Shown here one piece after another: positions 35,164-47,217 of a stretch of 64,000 nucleotides of DNA (position 1 is the stretch's first letter; each line of letters starts with the position of its first letter). The position numbers and the translations under genes are program-made. The DNA comes from Micropterus salmoides (taxonomy: Eukaryota; Chordata; Actinopteri; Centrarchiformes; Centrarchidae): NCBI RefSeq assembly GCF_014851395.1, contig NW_024040928.1, positions 8,557,728 through 8,621,727 of the forward strand. Reading direction: 5' to 3'. A model generated the notes under the pieces. That model saw only the letters and a list, made by a program, of their open reading frames with translations. It did no database searches and was not told where the DNA came from.

Positions 35164-38100
35164 TAAAGTCCACACAGACGCTCTCATGCTGCTCTTTGGC
35201 AAATCATTTTTTAATTCACACTTTTGCACAGAGGCACTCTGACATCAGATGGCCTTCTACAACGACGGCAAAGAACAGGAAAGGCCTGAAAGTTTCCTCC
35301 AGAGATTGCACCTGAATAATGGTGCCTTTTTACATGCTGGTTGTTTGTCCTTCACATGAAAATTATTTGAACAATGTGTATATACTCCTTTTGAAGAGGA
35401 TTGTGACATATTGTGCCCAGGCTAATGACTAGAAAATGCATCAAGACTCAAGTGGGATGTCTAATGAAGATGGTTGATCAGGGCCTGAAGGCCTTCTTTT
35501 TCTTTTATATGGAGCTTTCACTTTATGAAAAGAGAAATCCTTGCCCTCAAATTAAATTATCAAATTGTCCTTCAACCTTAGCATGTCACAAAGTTCTCAT
35601 CTTTCTATCAAAGACACTTTCAAGCACACTGAACACTACGTTTACTTAAGTGGTATACTTGATTTTGGAGTCCTTTCTTTTAATACTTAATGGATGCCAG
35701 AAATGGAAAGTGGCTTTAGCTGATGTTTGAAACAATTACATGCTAATGACTAACACAGTTTCTGCCATGCTAACACTGTTGTATGCTTGCCATGTCTACA
35801 TACAAAAGTCAGTAGAAAATTACAAGTGTGGCACAAATCCACCTCTGAAAAGATTTAACATCACCTTAGTTTTTGGACAATGCCGCTAATCTCCTGTTTA
35901 TTACATTTTAGCGCAATATACTTTACTGTGTGATTAAACACCTTTTGCAGCACCAACATACTGTAGCTCAAATTACGTAAATGTACAATGATCTTCTTCT
36001 CAGCTGTCACAAAACTGATTCTGAATATAAGTATCTTCCTGTAACATAAAAGACAGTATATGACACAGATAATTATGTTCTTGTCTGAAAAAGTATTCCT
36101 CGCTCATGCTGTCATACAGCGTGTTACAGTATGTTAGTCCATTCACACGTCAGATGGCCAGTGGCACAAAAGCTGCTCCACCAGTTTTTTCTGACAGGGA
36201 CACAGGCCTGTTATTCAAACTGTTCACAGACAAAAGGTTGCAGTATACAACAAAACCTGCTATGACATTTTTTTTTAACTGCATCTAAAGAAGTTATTTT
36301 TAATTGCAAAAAAGAAGGGAAAGTGCATATCCACTTAACCAAAAGTACACCATTTAAAAAAAATGTATAAGGCCTTGATGAGCTCATCTGTAGAAAAAAA
36401 CATCCTAACCCCAAAAGGTTGTTTTAGTTATGTGATGACTTATTTTCCTTTAGTTTACAGTCCCACAATATTTAGTTTAAGTTTGGAAAGGGATTAACAA
36501 TGTGGTTTGGATACAGCAGAGTTGTCATCTGAAGCGGATCAAGGTTTTAGCCTGAGCTGCACTTTACAATAAATGGAATAAAAGTTACACCTTTAAGCTG
36601 ACTTGGCCCCTCAACAGTAAAGCTCACTTTGTAAATCAAGATGATATTTTGACCATATCATGATAATTGTTGGATAATAAGATGAAACAGGAGAAGATTT
36701 AAATTGATCCTGGGCTTAATCGCAAAGAGAGAGGTACAGTAAAGGAAAGATGAAAACACCCACATGGGATCTTAAATTCTTGCTTAAGGTAAATACAGTG
36801 TACATGTGTGTACAGTATGTACACGTTCATCAAATATGTGTCTGACTTTGAATCTAACTTGCTGCCTAATTACGAGTTCCACAGAACAGACAAACTTTTT
36901 TTTCCTTTTGTCCTATCACACACTTCCATGTACACAAGTATGCATCATACATATTGCAACGTCCACAGTGGTGTACACGCCCAGTGTACTTAGCCCAGGG
37001 TGATTCTGGCACAGTTACATAAACCAAAAAACAAGTCATATCAGCAATGCAAACCGTCCTCGGGTCAAAAGTGATCAACTTCAGTGGAATACCACAGTGA
37101 CGTACAGATTGAGGAGCAGTTAGGTTTAAACCCTGGAATGAGCTACCTCAATTGGAGTTACGAAATTGACGGTTTAAACCTGCATCTGCATATAAGTTTG
37201 ATTTATAGTGTGTGTGAGTCAAGATAGAATTTCATGTTGTGTCCCCATCTGTCCTCCCATAAAGAGACTCACTGTCAAGAGAAAAATATATATTTGAAAA
37301 TAAGTTTTAGTCACTGACATTTAGAGACATAGAAATATCTGTATGTCATAGTAATCATAACAGTAAACAAGTGAGCACTCAAATCTATAAGAGCAACAGC
37401 CTTTCGGGAGCACCACATGTTTATACTACAGTGTAAAGGAATACAGGTTTTCTCCCATACCAGAGGAAGGAATTTCAAAAGAATATGGTCAAGTCAGAAC
37501 CCTTTTGTCACATTGCAATTCACTCCTTTTCTGCCTTCTGTTAAAGAGGAGATTAAGTTGTCAAAATGTGGGTCTTGGTCCAGACTGGTCTTTTGAGTGG
37601 ATATTCACTAGTCTGATCTCTGCCACTGCTAATAGACTGAGCTCAAAGGGGAGCAGGGAGAACAGAGGAGGGAGAGGGGTAAGAAGGCTTTAGGATCACT
37701 TTACCTGGATTCGGCAGTGTGGCGCTGGTGGATTAGTGCCCCGGGCCTCATGGCACGCTAGTCTGCAAACACCCCCATAACACTGTTCTCCAGGTACAAA
37801 CACACATGCACACACATGCTCATTTACAGCACAGTGGCCAGTAAACACACAAATGCCTTTTGCACAGGCACATGTGGGTTGCCCTCACATCCAAACACAC
37901 CAATGCTTTTAAACGCATTCTAGCGTACCTGCAAACACGGCAACATGCCAGCATGCATCTACTGTATTTGTTACACATGACAAAATGCCCAGTGACCTCT
38001 GTAGTTTCACAATCTTGTGTATATGCTGCCACAGCCCAGATGACATAGCACCAGATAAAACTACCTTAAATCTTCATTCCGGTGGCTTAACTTCTGCACT

Positions 38101-38340
38101 GATTTCTGGCTGCTGTACAGTTGGGATGCCTCACACAAACTTTCTTCGACATCCTAGAAGCTTTCAGAAGTCTGTTCCTGGTCTGATACCACTGTGTAAG
38201 GTCACTCACTCATCCAGAACTGCAAAACCATAACCCATAAAGGAAAAAATACAGGTTGTTCTTGGCAGGGAGAAGAGAAACCCACCGAAGCTTCATCCCT
38301 CTCTGCCGCCTCTGCCTGCTCTCCCCCCAGTCACTACCTG
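35164..38340. other. Non-coding desert segment
   Basis: AT-rich sequence with several short random frames and no coding signal or recognised repeat. TGTACA-containing GT/CA-rich sequence lies at 36.79-36.98 kb, and short CA-rich tracts at 37.79-37.95 kb. Confidence 0.5.
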
Positions 38341-38344
38341 ATGA

Positions 38345-38735
38345 CTTCTCCATCCGTTTTAATTGGTAATTATTTTGCGGGGTTTAATGCCTTTATTCAG
38401 ACTGTCAGTGTGGAGTCAGGAGAGGAGGATTAGGTGCCCCAGGGGGACGAGACACTGGCACGGCCAGGACAGCTCATTTTTACACGGGCAGGGGAGGAGG
38501 ACAGCTCATCTTTGATCCGGTTGGGGCTTCGCAGGCCAGAGGGGTGACAGCTGCACTTTCTTTAGCCCACATTTGAATTTGAATTCTATCTTAGGATGCA
38601 GCGCGCCGCGGACTTGGCAGGGCAGTGGGGTAATCTGCTCGGCACAAACGCCCGGGCCTTTTCTTCCTGTGTGCCCTCGCAGAGATTGGAGTAATTAAAG
38701 TTAAATGGAATGCATTAAAAACTCACTTGTGCCGA
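38345..38735. promoter_or_regulatory. Candidate conserved non-coding element
   Basis: A complex block joins homeodomain cores (GTTTTAATTGGTAATTATTT near 38.36 kb; GGAGTAATTAAAGTTAAATG near 38.69 kb) with a CpG-bearing GC-rich centre (CAGCGCGCCGCGGACTTGG near 38.6 kb). CpG-containing GC sequence is otherwise scarce in the desert. There is no open frame and no repeat. Function is inferred. Confidence 0.35.
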
Positions 38736-38739
38736 GGCT

Positions 38740-39755
38740 GTGGCGGCCGTGCCAACAGTGAATGGGCTGGGGCTGTCCTTTTACGCTACTCTAATCCTGC
38801 GGAATATATGTGTGCCCCGTGACTTTGATGCTACACTACCAAAGCATTGGAAACGGCTACCAGTGGAGCTACAACTGACTGCTGGCTTTCACGTCAGAAG
38901 AACATCTTGGAGAGCAAATTCAGCTGGATTCTGACATTGGCAGGAGGTTGGATGGAATCAGCTCGGGAAGGCTATTAGCACTTTCCAGACTCACATGTCA
39001 CTTGCAAATTGTCACGCTTTGATGTACGGCCTATTTAAATACCACACACTGCCTTTCCCCTGACCTGTGGTAATATTTAGAGTGAATCCTGACTAGCTGT
39101 CCTTAACAACTAACTTGTACAATCAATTGTTCCACAAAAGGTTGGCCCATACATGAAGAGCTTTCCATGCCAACAAATGCTGGCTCTCAACCAAGGCAAC
39201 TTTGCAGAAGAGATGGGTGTTCCCAGTTTATCAGCCATCTTGACGTGGACAGTAATTGCAGCAAAAGACAAACTTGCAACTATAGCCATAGGCTGGGAAC
39301 CAGACCTGCTCTTCAAAATGGATGTCAAGAGACTTGAGGCATCAGACACTAAGATAATTGTTGCCGTTTTTCATTTTAGAGGAATGTGGACAGAGACAGG
39401 GGGGCAGGCTACAAAACTGTCATCATAATCTCTCCCTGGCTTTGTGTGTGATCCTCAAGCCCTTCTAATGAGAGGAGATAGGACGAGAGGAACATAGGTG
39501 TGTGGGAGGAGTGGAGAAAAAAAAGACGTTTTGTAGGGAAAATACAGGAGAGAGCAAGTGGTAAAAGGAGTGACTAAGATGCATATCAGGATGGAGAAAA
39601 AAATATTGCACACTCACTGATTTTACCTTTGTGCTTTACTACTATCTTGAATATCTAGGCTAATTTACAGACACACAAATCAGTAAATCAATCAGACAGT
39701 CAGTGACCAGCCTTCCAATCTGTAGACCAAACAACACCTTATCCAGAAAAAATGA
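38740..39755. other. Non-coding desert segment
   Basis: No recognised repeat or gene; the frames at 38740-38934 and 39153-39428 lack any domain. Confidence 0.5.
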
Positions 39756-39761
39756 AAAGAA

Positions 39762-39840
39762 CAGTGATGGATGAGGTATTCAGATCCTTTACTTAAGTAA
39801 AAGTACTAATACCACACTGTAAAAGTAGTCTAGTAGTAGT
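39762..39840 (-). mobile_element. Terminal fragment of the hAT-like family
   Basis: CAGTGATGGATGAGGTATTC, CCTTTACTTAAGTAAAAGTA and CTAATACCACACTGTAAAAG match the reverse complement of the right end of the 33388 element, with one change in the CAGTGGTGGA terminus. Only the terminal 75-80 bp is recognisable. Confidence 0.65.
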
Positions 39841-40229
39841 AGGTTTCACAGTTAATGCCTATACAGCCAAAAGCATGCATGTATTTGTACGATAACAATG
39901 TATGTTACCACCAAATATCTCCATTTAGGCCCATAGGGGACCAGGTATATAAATATGGTGGCCACTCAGTTTGAAACTAATATTAGACATTTAAATTCAA
40001 CCATTACCTTTTTCATACCTACTATAAATCCATATATATATATATGATATGTATCATATATATGTATGATAAAATTTGGATCTGAGCATGTTTTCTATCC
40101 AGCTGTGTCCCTAAAAATGCCGTCAATTTTCGATGACTCAGCACCTCCTGCTATCTGTCCATTGCCAACTTCTACTGCCAGCGCAGGAAGTAGTTTGCTC
40201 TGCTGGATGGGTTTGTATCATGTCTGGGT

Positions 40230-40336
40230 CTCATGTAGGGAATCGGAGACATGAAAGTGGCATCAACTTACTCATGTAACTCTCAGCGAGAACACAAATA
40301 AACATATTTCTCAAAATTTTGAGGTATTCCTTTAAC
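40230..40336 (-). mobile_element. Solo right end of the MITE family
   Basis: GTGGCATCAACTTACTCATG, TAACTCTCAGCGAGAACACA and TTCTCAAAATTTTGAGGTAT then TCCTTTAA form the right arm of the MITE seen at 8.3, 33.1 and 45.1 kb. TCAAAATTTTGA within it is a perfect palindrome. The rest of the element is missing, and AT-rich DNA with ATATATAT runs (40033-40070) lies nearby. Confidence 0.6.
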
Positions 40337-40339
40337 CAC

Positions 40340-43035
40340 AGTTTATTTGCCAAAGCTACCATCTTCTCGTAACTTTATCCATAATTTTCCATATTGCAGA
40401 ATTGTCTGAAGAGTTTTGCAGTTTTCATTAGGCGTTCCTGTGGGTTGGTGTACAACGGAAAATTCTCTAAGATCTCAAAATATATTCTTATATATTAATT
40501 TCCTTCAAATATCTAATTATTATATAAGACAATGAAGAAAGACATTCTGCAATATACATATTTACATGATGAATCTGTCTTCTTGTTACCTGGAATATTT
40601 TGTATCAAGCACCTAATTTGGATTTTGACTGCTGATCTGACAGAGTCTTCAGGCAGATTAGATGAAAGACCAGTGAAGAATGGGGAGACAGACAGCGTGA
40701 ACCCACAAACCAGACAGAGAGGTAGACTGGCAGACAGACTGAGAGAGAAACTGACAGACAAAAAGACAGATTCACAGGCCAAACAGACAGACAGCTACCC
40801 CTGCACAAGTTAAATGGACAGAACTCATGCATCTGGACATTTCCCCTGCAGGTCACGCTTCAAGTATATCTGCAATGCATAAGTCCTCTCTTAAATTGCA
40901 AAATCAGGGGAAAGTGCCATGATTACAATCATACTGCTATTGTCTGTAATAAACAGGCAAACCGGTGCTTCTGTGGAGGAGGGATTCAAGTGCTTGTTCA
41001 CTTAAAAGTGAAAAGAATCCCTGAATAAGTAATTAAAAAGCATCTGAATACCAGTATAAGACCTTGGTTTATACTTTTGCAGATTTGATTAGTGGTGATT
41101 TGTCTATTCGCTGACAGACGCTTGATGGTGGCGAGATAAGGGAAAAAAGCCAAAGCTTTTGGCTGGGAAGCCCTATTATTCATGGGCAGCAGATGAGTGT
41201 GTGTATTTCCATTAGATGTGTGAAGGCCTCTAAGGTCTAAGAATGCACTTTAATAGATACCTGTCAAATGTAATTAACTATGTTTTTCCTATATCATACG
41301 CTTTCCCATCGCCTCCAGCCAGAGGCTCCACAGTGTGTTTGTGTGTGTATCTACAAGTACACATGCATATGTGTGTCTGTGTGTGAGAGAGACAAGAGTC
41401 TGTCTCAGCGCCTTTTGCCACCCAGCGATTGGAGACAGTTTTAATTGCAGCATGACAACCACAAGAAAGGACCAGAAGCCCCATAAAAGCCAAAGCAAGC
41501 TGGCAGCCGTCCCACAGTGGAAAGCTAGCCATGCCATAATTACAGGTAAAAAGACCTCTAGCACTGTAGCTCAGCACTGTGTTTATTTGACACCAATCAT
41601 GCAACTATGCAGGTATCCCAACAATAACGTGCTCTGTCCCGACAGGACTGAGGTGCCTCTGAGAAAGACTTGGACATCACCGGTAATCAAGGAATGTCTT
41701 GTGGCTTGGAGACTGAACCCTTGTCAGAACATGAAAGCGAGCAGAGAAACCTTGATTTTAAAGAGCTCAGATGAATTCACCAGTGCAAGTAACATAGTTC
41801 GCAGGCTGAGAGGAGCCTCGCAATGCATCAATAATTCATTTTACAAGAATCACTTCTGCCTCCAGTGAGCAGGTCGATTTAAACGTTTTGATATCCACAT
41901 CCAAGGGCGCAACGGGCTGCATTAAAGACGCATTAGCAAAGTTAGTGACACCTCCTGCTGACAAAGGAATACATTCTTTCCTGAACTAAAGCAGAGACGG
42001 TCACCTGTGCTTATTCTAGTACTAGGTGTGATATGCACTGACTTTTTTTCTTTGTGGTTGTAGAGTATTCAGTTTTGTATGAGCAGAGGAGTGTTTAATG
42101 ACGGTATGCTTGATAGCGCAAACATTTAGCCTGGCCTATGGGAGGAGCAAGGTTGTCTCTCAAATCGACAATGGTGACAATGGGGATGGAAAAAGGGCTC
42201 CTGAATGATGAACACTGCATGTGTTTAAAGAAATGTTTTGAAGTGAACTGGGGACCCCCCCTCCCTTTATTGTACAATGTTTTAAATTTGCTCAGCTCAT
42301 TCAAATCAGACTTTATCTCCCAGCTCCTTTTAGGCAATCACTTTGGTAATCACTCCAATACACTGGCAGTGTAAATTAAAAACATTTTAGTGACAGCATT
42401 GGTCTCTATTTGGAAATCCAGACCCTAGCACATAAATCTCACCTCTCTAAGTACTTTACGAGAGCAGAATGTGTGTTTTATGCGTTCTTTATGAGTGTGG
42501 AAAGGCCACATCTTGAATGACACTCACTGCCAGACCCATTGGGGGGGGGGGATACAAAAAAAACGTTTTACAGGCTCATTTTGTATAACATATGCTCACT
42601 TTCCACTTTCCACTTTCCACAAGGAGTAAATACACCGGGCAACATATTTCCTCTCACTGCTGTTCGCCTCTTCTTTCAGTTATTCATTCAGTGACTGTGT
42701 TATTTACTTGTATCCTGGTTGTGGTGATTTACGAGTTAGGTAATGACTGTCAAGGCAGTTGGCTGCTAAAGTGGTGAACCGGGACCGGGTGAAGGGCAGT
42801 GTTTATCACAGTATTGACTTTCTGACGAGGATTCCACAGACTCTTTTGTCACTGATGCTGGGCCACTCGAAGAACTGGTTGAGGGAGGTCACATGACCCG
42901 CAAGATTGTACTATCCCAGTTGTTTGATTCTTTAATCAGGTTCTTTGATTTCTACAATTTTTTTTTTCCTTTTTTAAAATGTTGTTAAAGTTTTGAGAGC
43001 CAACAAGAAACCACAGCCATTAGTAGAGGCACCAA
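40340..43035. other. Non-coding desert segment
   Basis: Contains the degenerate CAGA repeat, an 11-bp G run (42541-42551) and three ACTTTCC units (42598-42620). The 177-codon frame at 41335-41868 starts in a GT-rich tract, lacks any domain and is not called. Confidence 0.5.
40685..40795. repeat. Degenerate (CAGA)n tetranucleotide repeat
   Basis: Repeated ACAGACAG, CAGACTGG and CTGACAGACA units with substitutions give an artificial Thr/Asp/Arg-rich frame. Confidence 0.7.
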
Positions 43036-43039
43036 GCAG

Positions 43040-43437
43040 CAGGAACAACCCGTTCTCACTCCAAAGTCACACACATATGAACACTTGGTCAAGACCCCAT
43101 GGCATTCATTTTTAAAGCACTGGGAAGCGTCATTGTTAAATGCTAAAAGCTGGCAGAGTATAAAGATGTTACTTACATACATATTTGAAACCAAACCATG
43201 ATCTTTTCCTAAACCTGACCAAGTAGATTTGGTGCCTAAACCTAACCAAAGTTTCACAGCGTTAACCATGTGCCGATTAAAATCAACCTAGTTCTATTTT
43301 GAAAGTGTAACCAGACGTTGCGTATTTATTATCGCTAACTTGACTGCGGAGCCCTACAAGTACAAAAACAGCGATAAATGGGTCTTGGCCAAGCGTCCAT
43401 ATGTGACGAGTTGGGAGTAAGAATGTGTTGGCAGGAA
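43040..43437. mobile_element. Non-autonomous DNA transposon with diverged terminal inverted repeats
   Basis: The left end ACAACCCGTTCTCACTCCAA (from 43045) is inverted at the right end, GGGAGTAAGAATGTGTTGG (to 43431). The 5-bp word CAGGA flanks both sides (43040-43044 and 43432-43436), a possible target duplication. The interior contains CCTAAACCTGACCAAGTAGA and GCCTAAACCTAACCAAAG, words I recognise from a common teleost repeat. There is no transposase frame. The superfamily is unknown. Confidence 0.55.
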
Positions 43438-43439
43438 AC

Positions 43440-45055
43440 ACTGAACACAACAGTTTTGGAGATTTGGTTGTGTGATAAAGCCAACTGGAGCACCCACACT
43501 GTAAAGGTAGGCTACAGACGGAAGGCAAACAACAGGGAAGTGAAGAGACAGTCCATGAGAGAGACAGAGAGAGTTTCTACTCCCCCTGCTACTCTGGAAT
43601 ATAACATAATAGGCAGGCTGAGGGACAACAGAGCAGGAGGGTTTCCCTCTCTCTCATAAAAATCGAACCTGTCTTACTAATCTAAGTTTTACTATTTCTC
43701 TCCCATAAACTTGCACTGCATTGATTCTCAAAAATACCGAACTAATGTGCATCCTGTATCAGTTTAACACAGAACACGTCTTTTAGTTTCCAATCATGGA
43801 ACGATTCCTACTCAGTTCCATATTTAGCATATGTATATGAGAGTAGTATCAATATACGTCTTAATTTTAACTCATCCAAATCTTCAATTCATTCACATCA
43901 AATCCCACCATAGAATTTATTAGCTGCTGTTTTTGACAATATGCAATTCGTTTCAAATACAAGTTTTGATCTGTGTTCCCAGGGGACTATAACACTTCAC
44001 ACACACACAAACATATGGTGTCCATCTGTCTATACATTTCCCAAAGATGTAATTGATCTACTGTCAAATTTAATAGGAAAAGATATTCTTGAGAACATGT
44101 TGTTACTTCATGAGGATGATTCTACACTGTTAATTTTAACACTACAGAAGTTGTTGGCTAGCTAGGCAGCACTGAAGATATTAATTGTTCAGTGATGGAT
44201 ACCAGCACACAAGCTTCACGGTGGAAAGGAGTTATAGTGCCTGCAGGATGTTGTGGTTATGGAGGTTTTTACTGCCAGAATTCACAAAGTAAAGGCATGT
44301 AGAGAATAGAAACAGGGGAAGAAACTGCCCCAGCGATTATGAGGCTGCTTACCAGATGAACTTCACTGATTGCATTTAAACTGAAGATACAGCAACCTTT
44401 ACTAGTTCTCCATCATATGTTTTTTCACATGTCCTGTTAAATGTTACATGATGTTATGTTTATGTCATTTAAATATTATGTTATCCCCCACACCGACAGC
44501 AGCAGCAGAACTCGGGGGTGTTTCACAGGAGAGAAATAAAAAAGAGAAAAGATATGGTCGAAGATAAAAGAGTGGGCTGAGTTTGATCCAAACGGTCCGA
44601 CAGGCCACCAGCTCTCTTGTCTGTGTCACTTAGCACTGATGAACTCTACTCTGAGCTTCAAAAGAGAGGCGACGGAAATCTGGAGGAGACCACACACAAC
44701 TGTGAGAGGGAGGGTAGCCTCTGATCTGTTGACAGAGAAGATGAACTAGGGGGATTTCATCCCTGGATTGATACTATGTCAACATGACTGTACCGCTAAT
44801 ATTAAGGACATACAGTTGTCACAAGTTACAGTAATTGTAATAGTAACACTGAATGGTATTTTTTTTTAACTTGTCACATTTTATTTAACTAATTATTCTA
44901 CATTCATAATATGTCATAGAGGCTGCCGTCAATGACGAAACTGTTATCTCTAACTCTTTTTTTTTATGTGTTTCCCCAAGTATACTTTTAAGGTTTGGTA
45001 TAGGACTGAGAGACTGACACCAACATAACAGTCAGGGGAATGTAAGTGTACTGCT
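43440..45055. other. Non-coding desert segment
   Basis: No coding signal or recognised repeat family. It is AT-rich with a T run at 44958-44966. Confidence 0.5.
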
Positions 45056-45059
45056 TCTG

Positions 45060-45517
45060 TCTTTAATGAATAGTTTGAAATTTTTACATTCTTGACAAAA
45101 GTTAGATGAAGAGATTTGTACCACTCTCATAATCATGAGAGTGGTACAAATCTCCTCATCTACAGGGGGAAACAGCATGCCTGGCTCTGTCCAAACTTCA
45201 GGAAGTCGCAACGCCTGGTTAACAAATAGTCCAGCCCACCCTGTGAAACAACATTGTGTCATTTTTACACACTTTTTACACTTTTACACATTGTTATACG
45301 AATCAAACAAATGAGATATGCAGTGTTAATTAGTGAGCTTTAAAGGTGCTGCTGGTTGGCAAATGTTGTTGCCTTTTTTACACAGCCAGGCAAGCCTATA
45401 CTGTACCCTTTGTTTCCATTCCTTATGCTAAGCTAAGCTAACCATCTCCTGGCTGTATCTTAATATTGAATGGACGGACATGAAGGTGGTATCAATCGTC
45501 TCATCTCTCAGCAAAAA
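45060..45517. mobile_element. MITE-family copy with an internal perfect hairpin
   Basis: The left end TTTAATGAATAGTTTGAAAT and AGTTAGATGAAGAG are followed at once by an inverted copy, then CCTGGCTCTGTCC, GTTAATTAGTGAGCTTTAAA, GGTGCTGCTGGTTGGC, TATGCTAAGCTAAGCTAACC and the right arm GGTGGTATCAATCGTCTCAT. It shares these blocks with the 8.3 and 33.1 kb copies. The right terminus is cut off by the next repeat at 45518. Confidence 0.75.
45111..45154. repeat. Perfect 20-bp inverted repeat, 4-nt loop (AATC)
   Basis: Bases 45111-45130 and 45135-45154 are exact complements. With one mismatch the pairing extends outward through TAGATGA/TCATCTA. The arm sequence (TTTGTACCACTCTCAT) is the MITE arm, so the structure arose by rearrangement of the element's own ends. 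Confidence 0.9.
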
Positions 45518-45640
45518 CATTTACATTTACATTTACTCATTTGGCAGACGCTTTTATCCAAAGCGACTTACATTTGAGGAACAACATACAATCATTAACA
45601 GAACATAAAATATAGCACGAGATCTACAACTGACAATACA
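45518..45640 (+). repeat. Teleost interspersed repeat fragment (GGCAGACGCTTTTATCCA family)
   Basis: CATTTACATTTACATTTACT followed by CATTTGGCAGACGCTTTTAT and CCAAAGCGACTTACATTTGA is a common fish repeat consensus, here well preserved. It begins exactly where the MITE copy stops. The right limit is uncertain and may reach about 45.7 kb. A reverse-complement relic is at 12314-12372. Confidence 0.65.
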
Positions 45641-47100
45641 TAATAAAAGCAGCAGTAAATACTAGTAAGTGAAAAAGCGCATTTTCCAAAATGTTGAACC
45701 ATCTTTGTACAGTAAAAGAGTTAACAGTACACAGAGTACCAAGCAAACACTGACATGCTGTCTCAATGAGACACGTAGGTACAGTATGACAATGTGTGCA
45801 TAAATAGACACACAAAGACACACCCATATATAGTGCAGTATGTGCACATGAACTCACGAGACACACGACATGTGTTGCTATGAGCTACTTAAATGCTCCT
45901 ACTTCACTTGTGCTACAAGATTTCCAACCGTGCATTTCTCTCTCTCACTCTCTTTTCCAGGGCACACGCACCCACACGCACTGCGCACTCTCATGACTAT
46001 AAATTTGCATATCTAGAAAGTATTTCCTGGTAAGTAGAGCAATGGCAGCTCTCAGGAGAGACAAAGACACAGATAGAAATTTGTATTAAAAAGAAGAAAC
46101 ATCTAAGCAAAAAAAGAACAAAACCTTGGTACACCATTACTTTAATGATCCATCATGTTCAAAGGGAAGTTATTCACAATCCTGCTGCAATAAACAAGGG
46201 AATGAAGCACTGGAGTAAAGTGCTTTTCATTTGGTGCTTGCATGCAGCAGATGTTTGCTCTTCACTCCTCCTCTTCTGTAGTTTTTAACCACATTTTCTC
46301 AAACAGGTCATATAGGCACTGCGTATTATACTGTTAAAGATCTGTTAAACTGATCATGTTGAGGATAACAGTACACAACAGTGGTTTAAAGGTCAGATTC
46401 CCCTTGTGTCTCCAGGATAGGAATGTGGATGTGCCTTCCCCAGTGAAATGTTTCTTTTCCCCGCACAGGCCAATACACCGTAGGAGTTCAAAGGTTACGA
46501 GTCCCAGGAGATGTCAACCTTATTACCCAAGAGCGCATCAATCCAGTCCATGGGGCTTTCTTAGTATTTATGTAACCTCTGACCTCAGGCTACTGGGGAG
46601 GCTCCCTCTCTCTGTTGTTCATGCCATTCCTCAGACTCCGGTTCACTCTCTTCTTCCAGGGGCTCCAGGGTTCAAGTTCACTGTCAGCACAGCCCAGACA
46701 TGTTGAGGCCATCTAGTCTTCCGTCTGAGGCAAAGCACTGTGTCTGTATATGTCGTGCGATCATGCGTGTTTTACTTTTGCTGAACATTTTTATGTAATA
46801 TATCTTGATATATTTGAGCCATCAGGTATGTTCTTTTTCCCTCTTGTTTTTCTGTTTATTACAAGTTTTGTACATGCAACCAATTTAAATAAATAAATTA
46901 AATAGAAAAATAAACTTTCTCACAAAAGATAACAAGAGGGGAGCAGTCAATTTTTTTTCAGTAAACATTAATCAACAATATGAGGTTCAAAGTAAATTCT
47001 TGTCCTTGGAATCAAACAGTTTAGAGAACAGTCTCACCACAAAGTCCATTTAGTAGCTGTAATGTCCAAATCTAATTGACGTTAAAGACTTCTTGTCCAC
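45641..47100. other. Non-coding desert segment
   Basis: An exact octamer ATTTGCAT lies at 46003-46010. The 116-codon frame at 46356-46706 has no domain or splice support and is not called. Confidence 0.5.
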
Positions 47101-47121
47101 CTGTCAATGCCTGGTTAAAAG

Positions 47122-47217
47122 TCAAAGGTTCAAAGGTCATTCTTTTGTTGTTCTTTTTTTTTCTCATTCTCATTCCTTTTCTCTGCTGTTTCCAAGGTCA
47201 AAAATGAACTTTGAACC
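47122..47217. promoter_or_regulatory. Paired DR1-type nuclear-receptor sites in inverted orientation
   Basis: GGTTCA-A-AGGTCA at 47127-47139 is a DR1 element, preceded by AAGTCA-A-AGGTTC, which gives overlapping direct repeats. TGAACTTTGAACC at 47205-47217 is the same DR1 on the opposite strand. DR1 sites bind HNF4, RXR/PPAR and COUP-TF (NR2F) receptors. The two 15-bp arms differ at about one base, so they also form an imperfect inverted repeat. Confidence 0.45.

Noticed and set aside
40020..40075. ATATAT palindromes as a replication origin or structured RNA
   Set aside because: Low-complexity AT dinucleotide sequence explains the self-complementarity.
41335..41868. 177-codon open frame on the + strand
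   Set aside because: It begins in a GT-rich tract and has no recognisable domain, no splice context and no biased composition beyond chance. Treated as random.
46356..46706. 116-codon open frame on the + strand
   Set aside because: No recognisable family; Pro/Ser/Arg-rich as expected from GC-richer non-coding DNA; no promoter or splice support.
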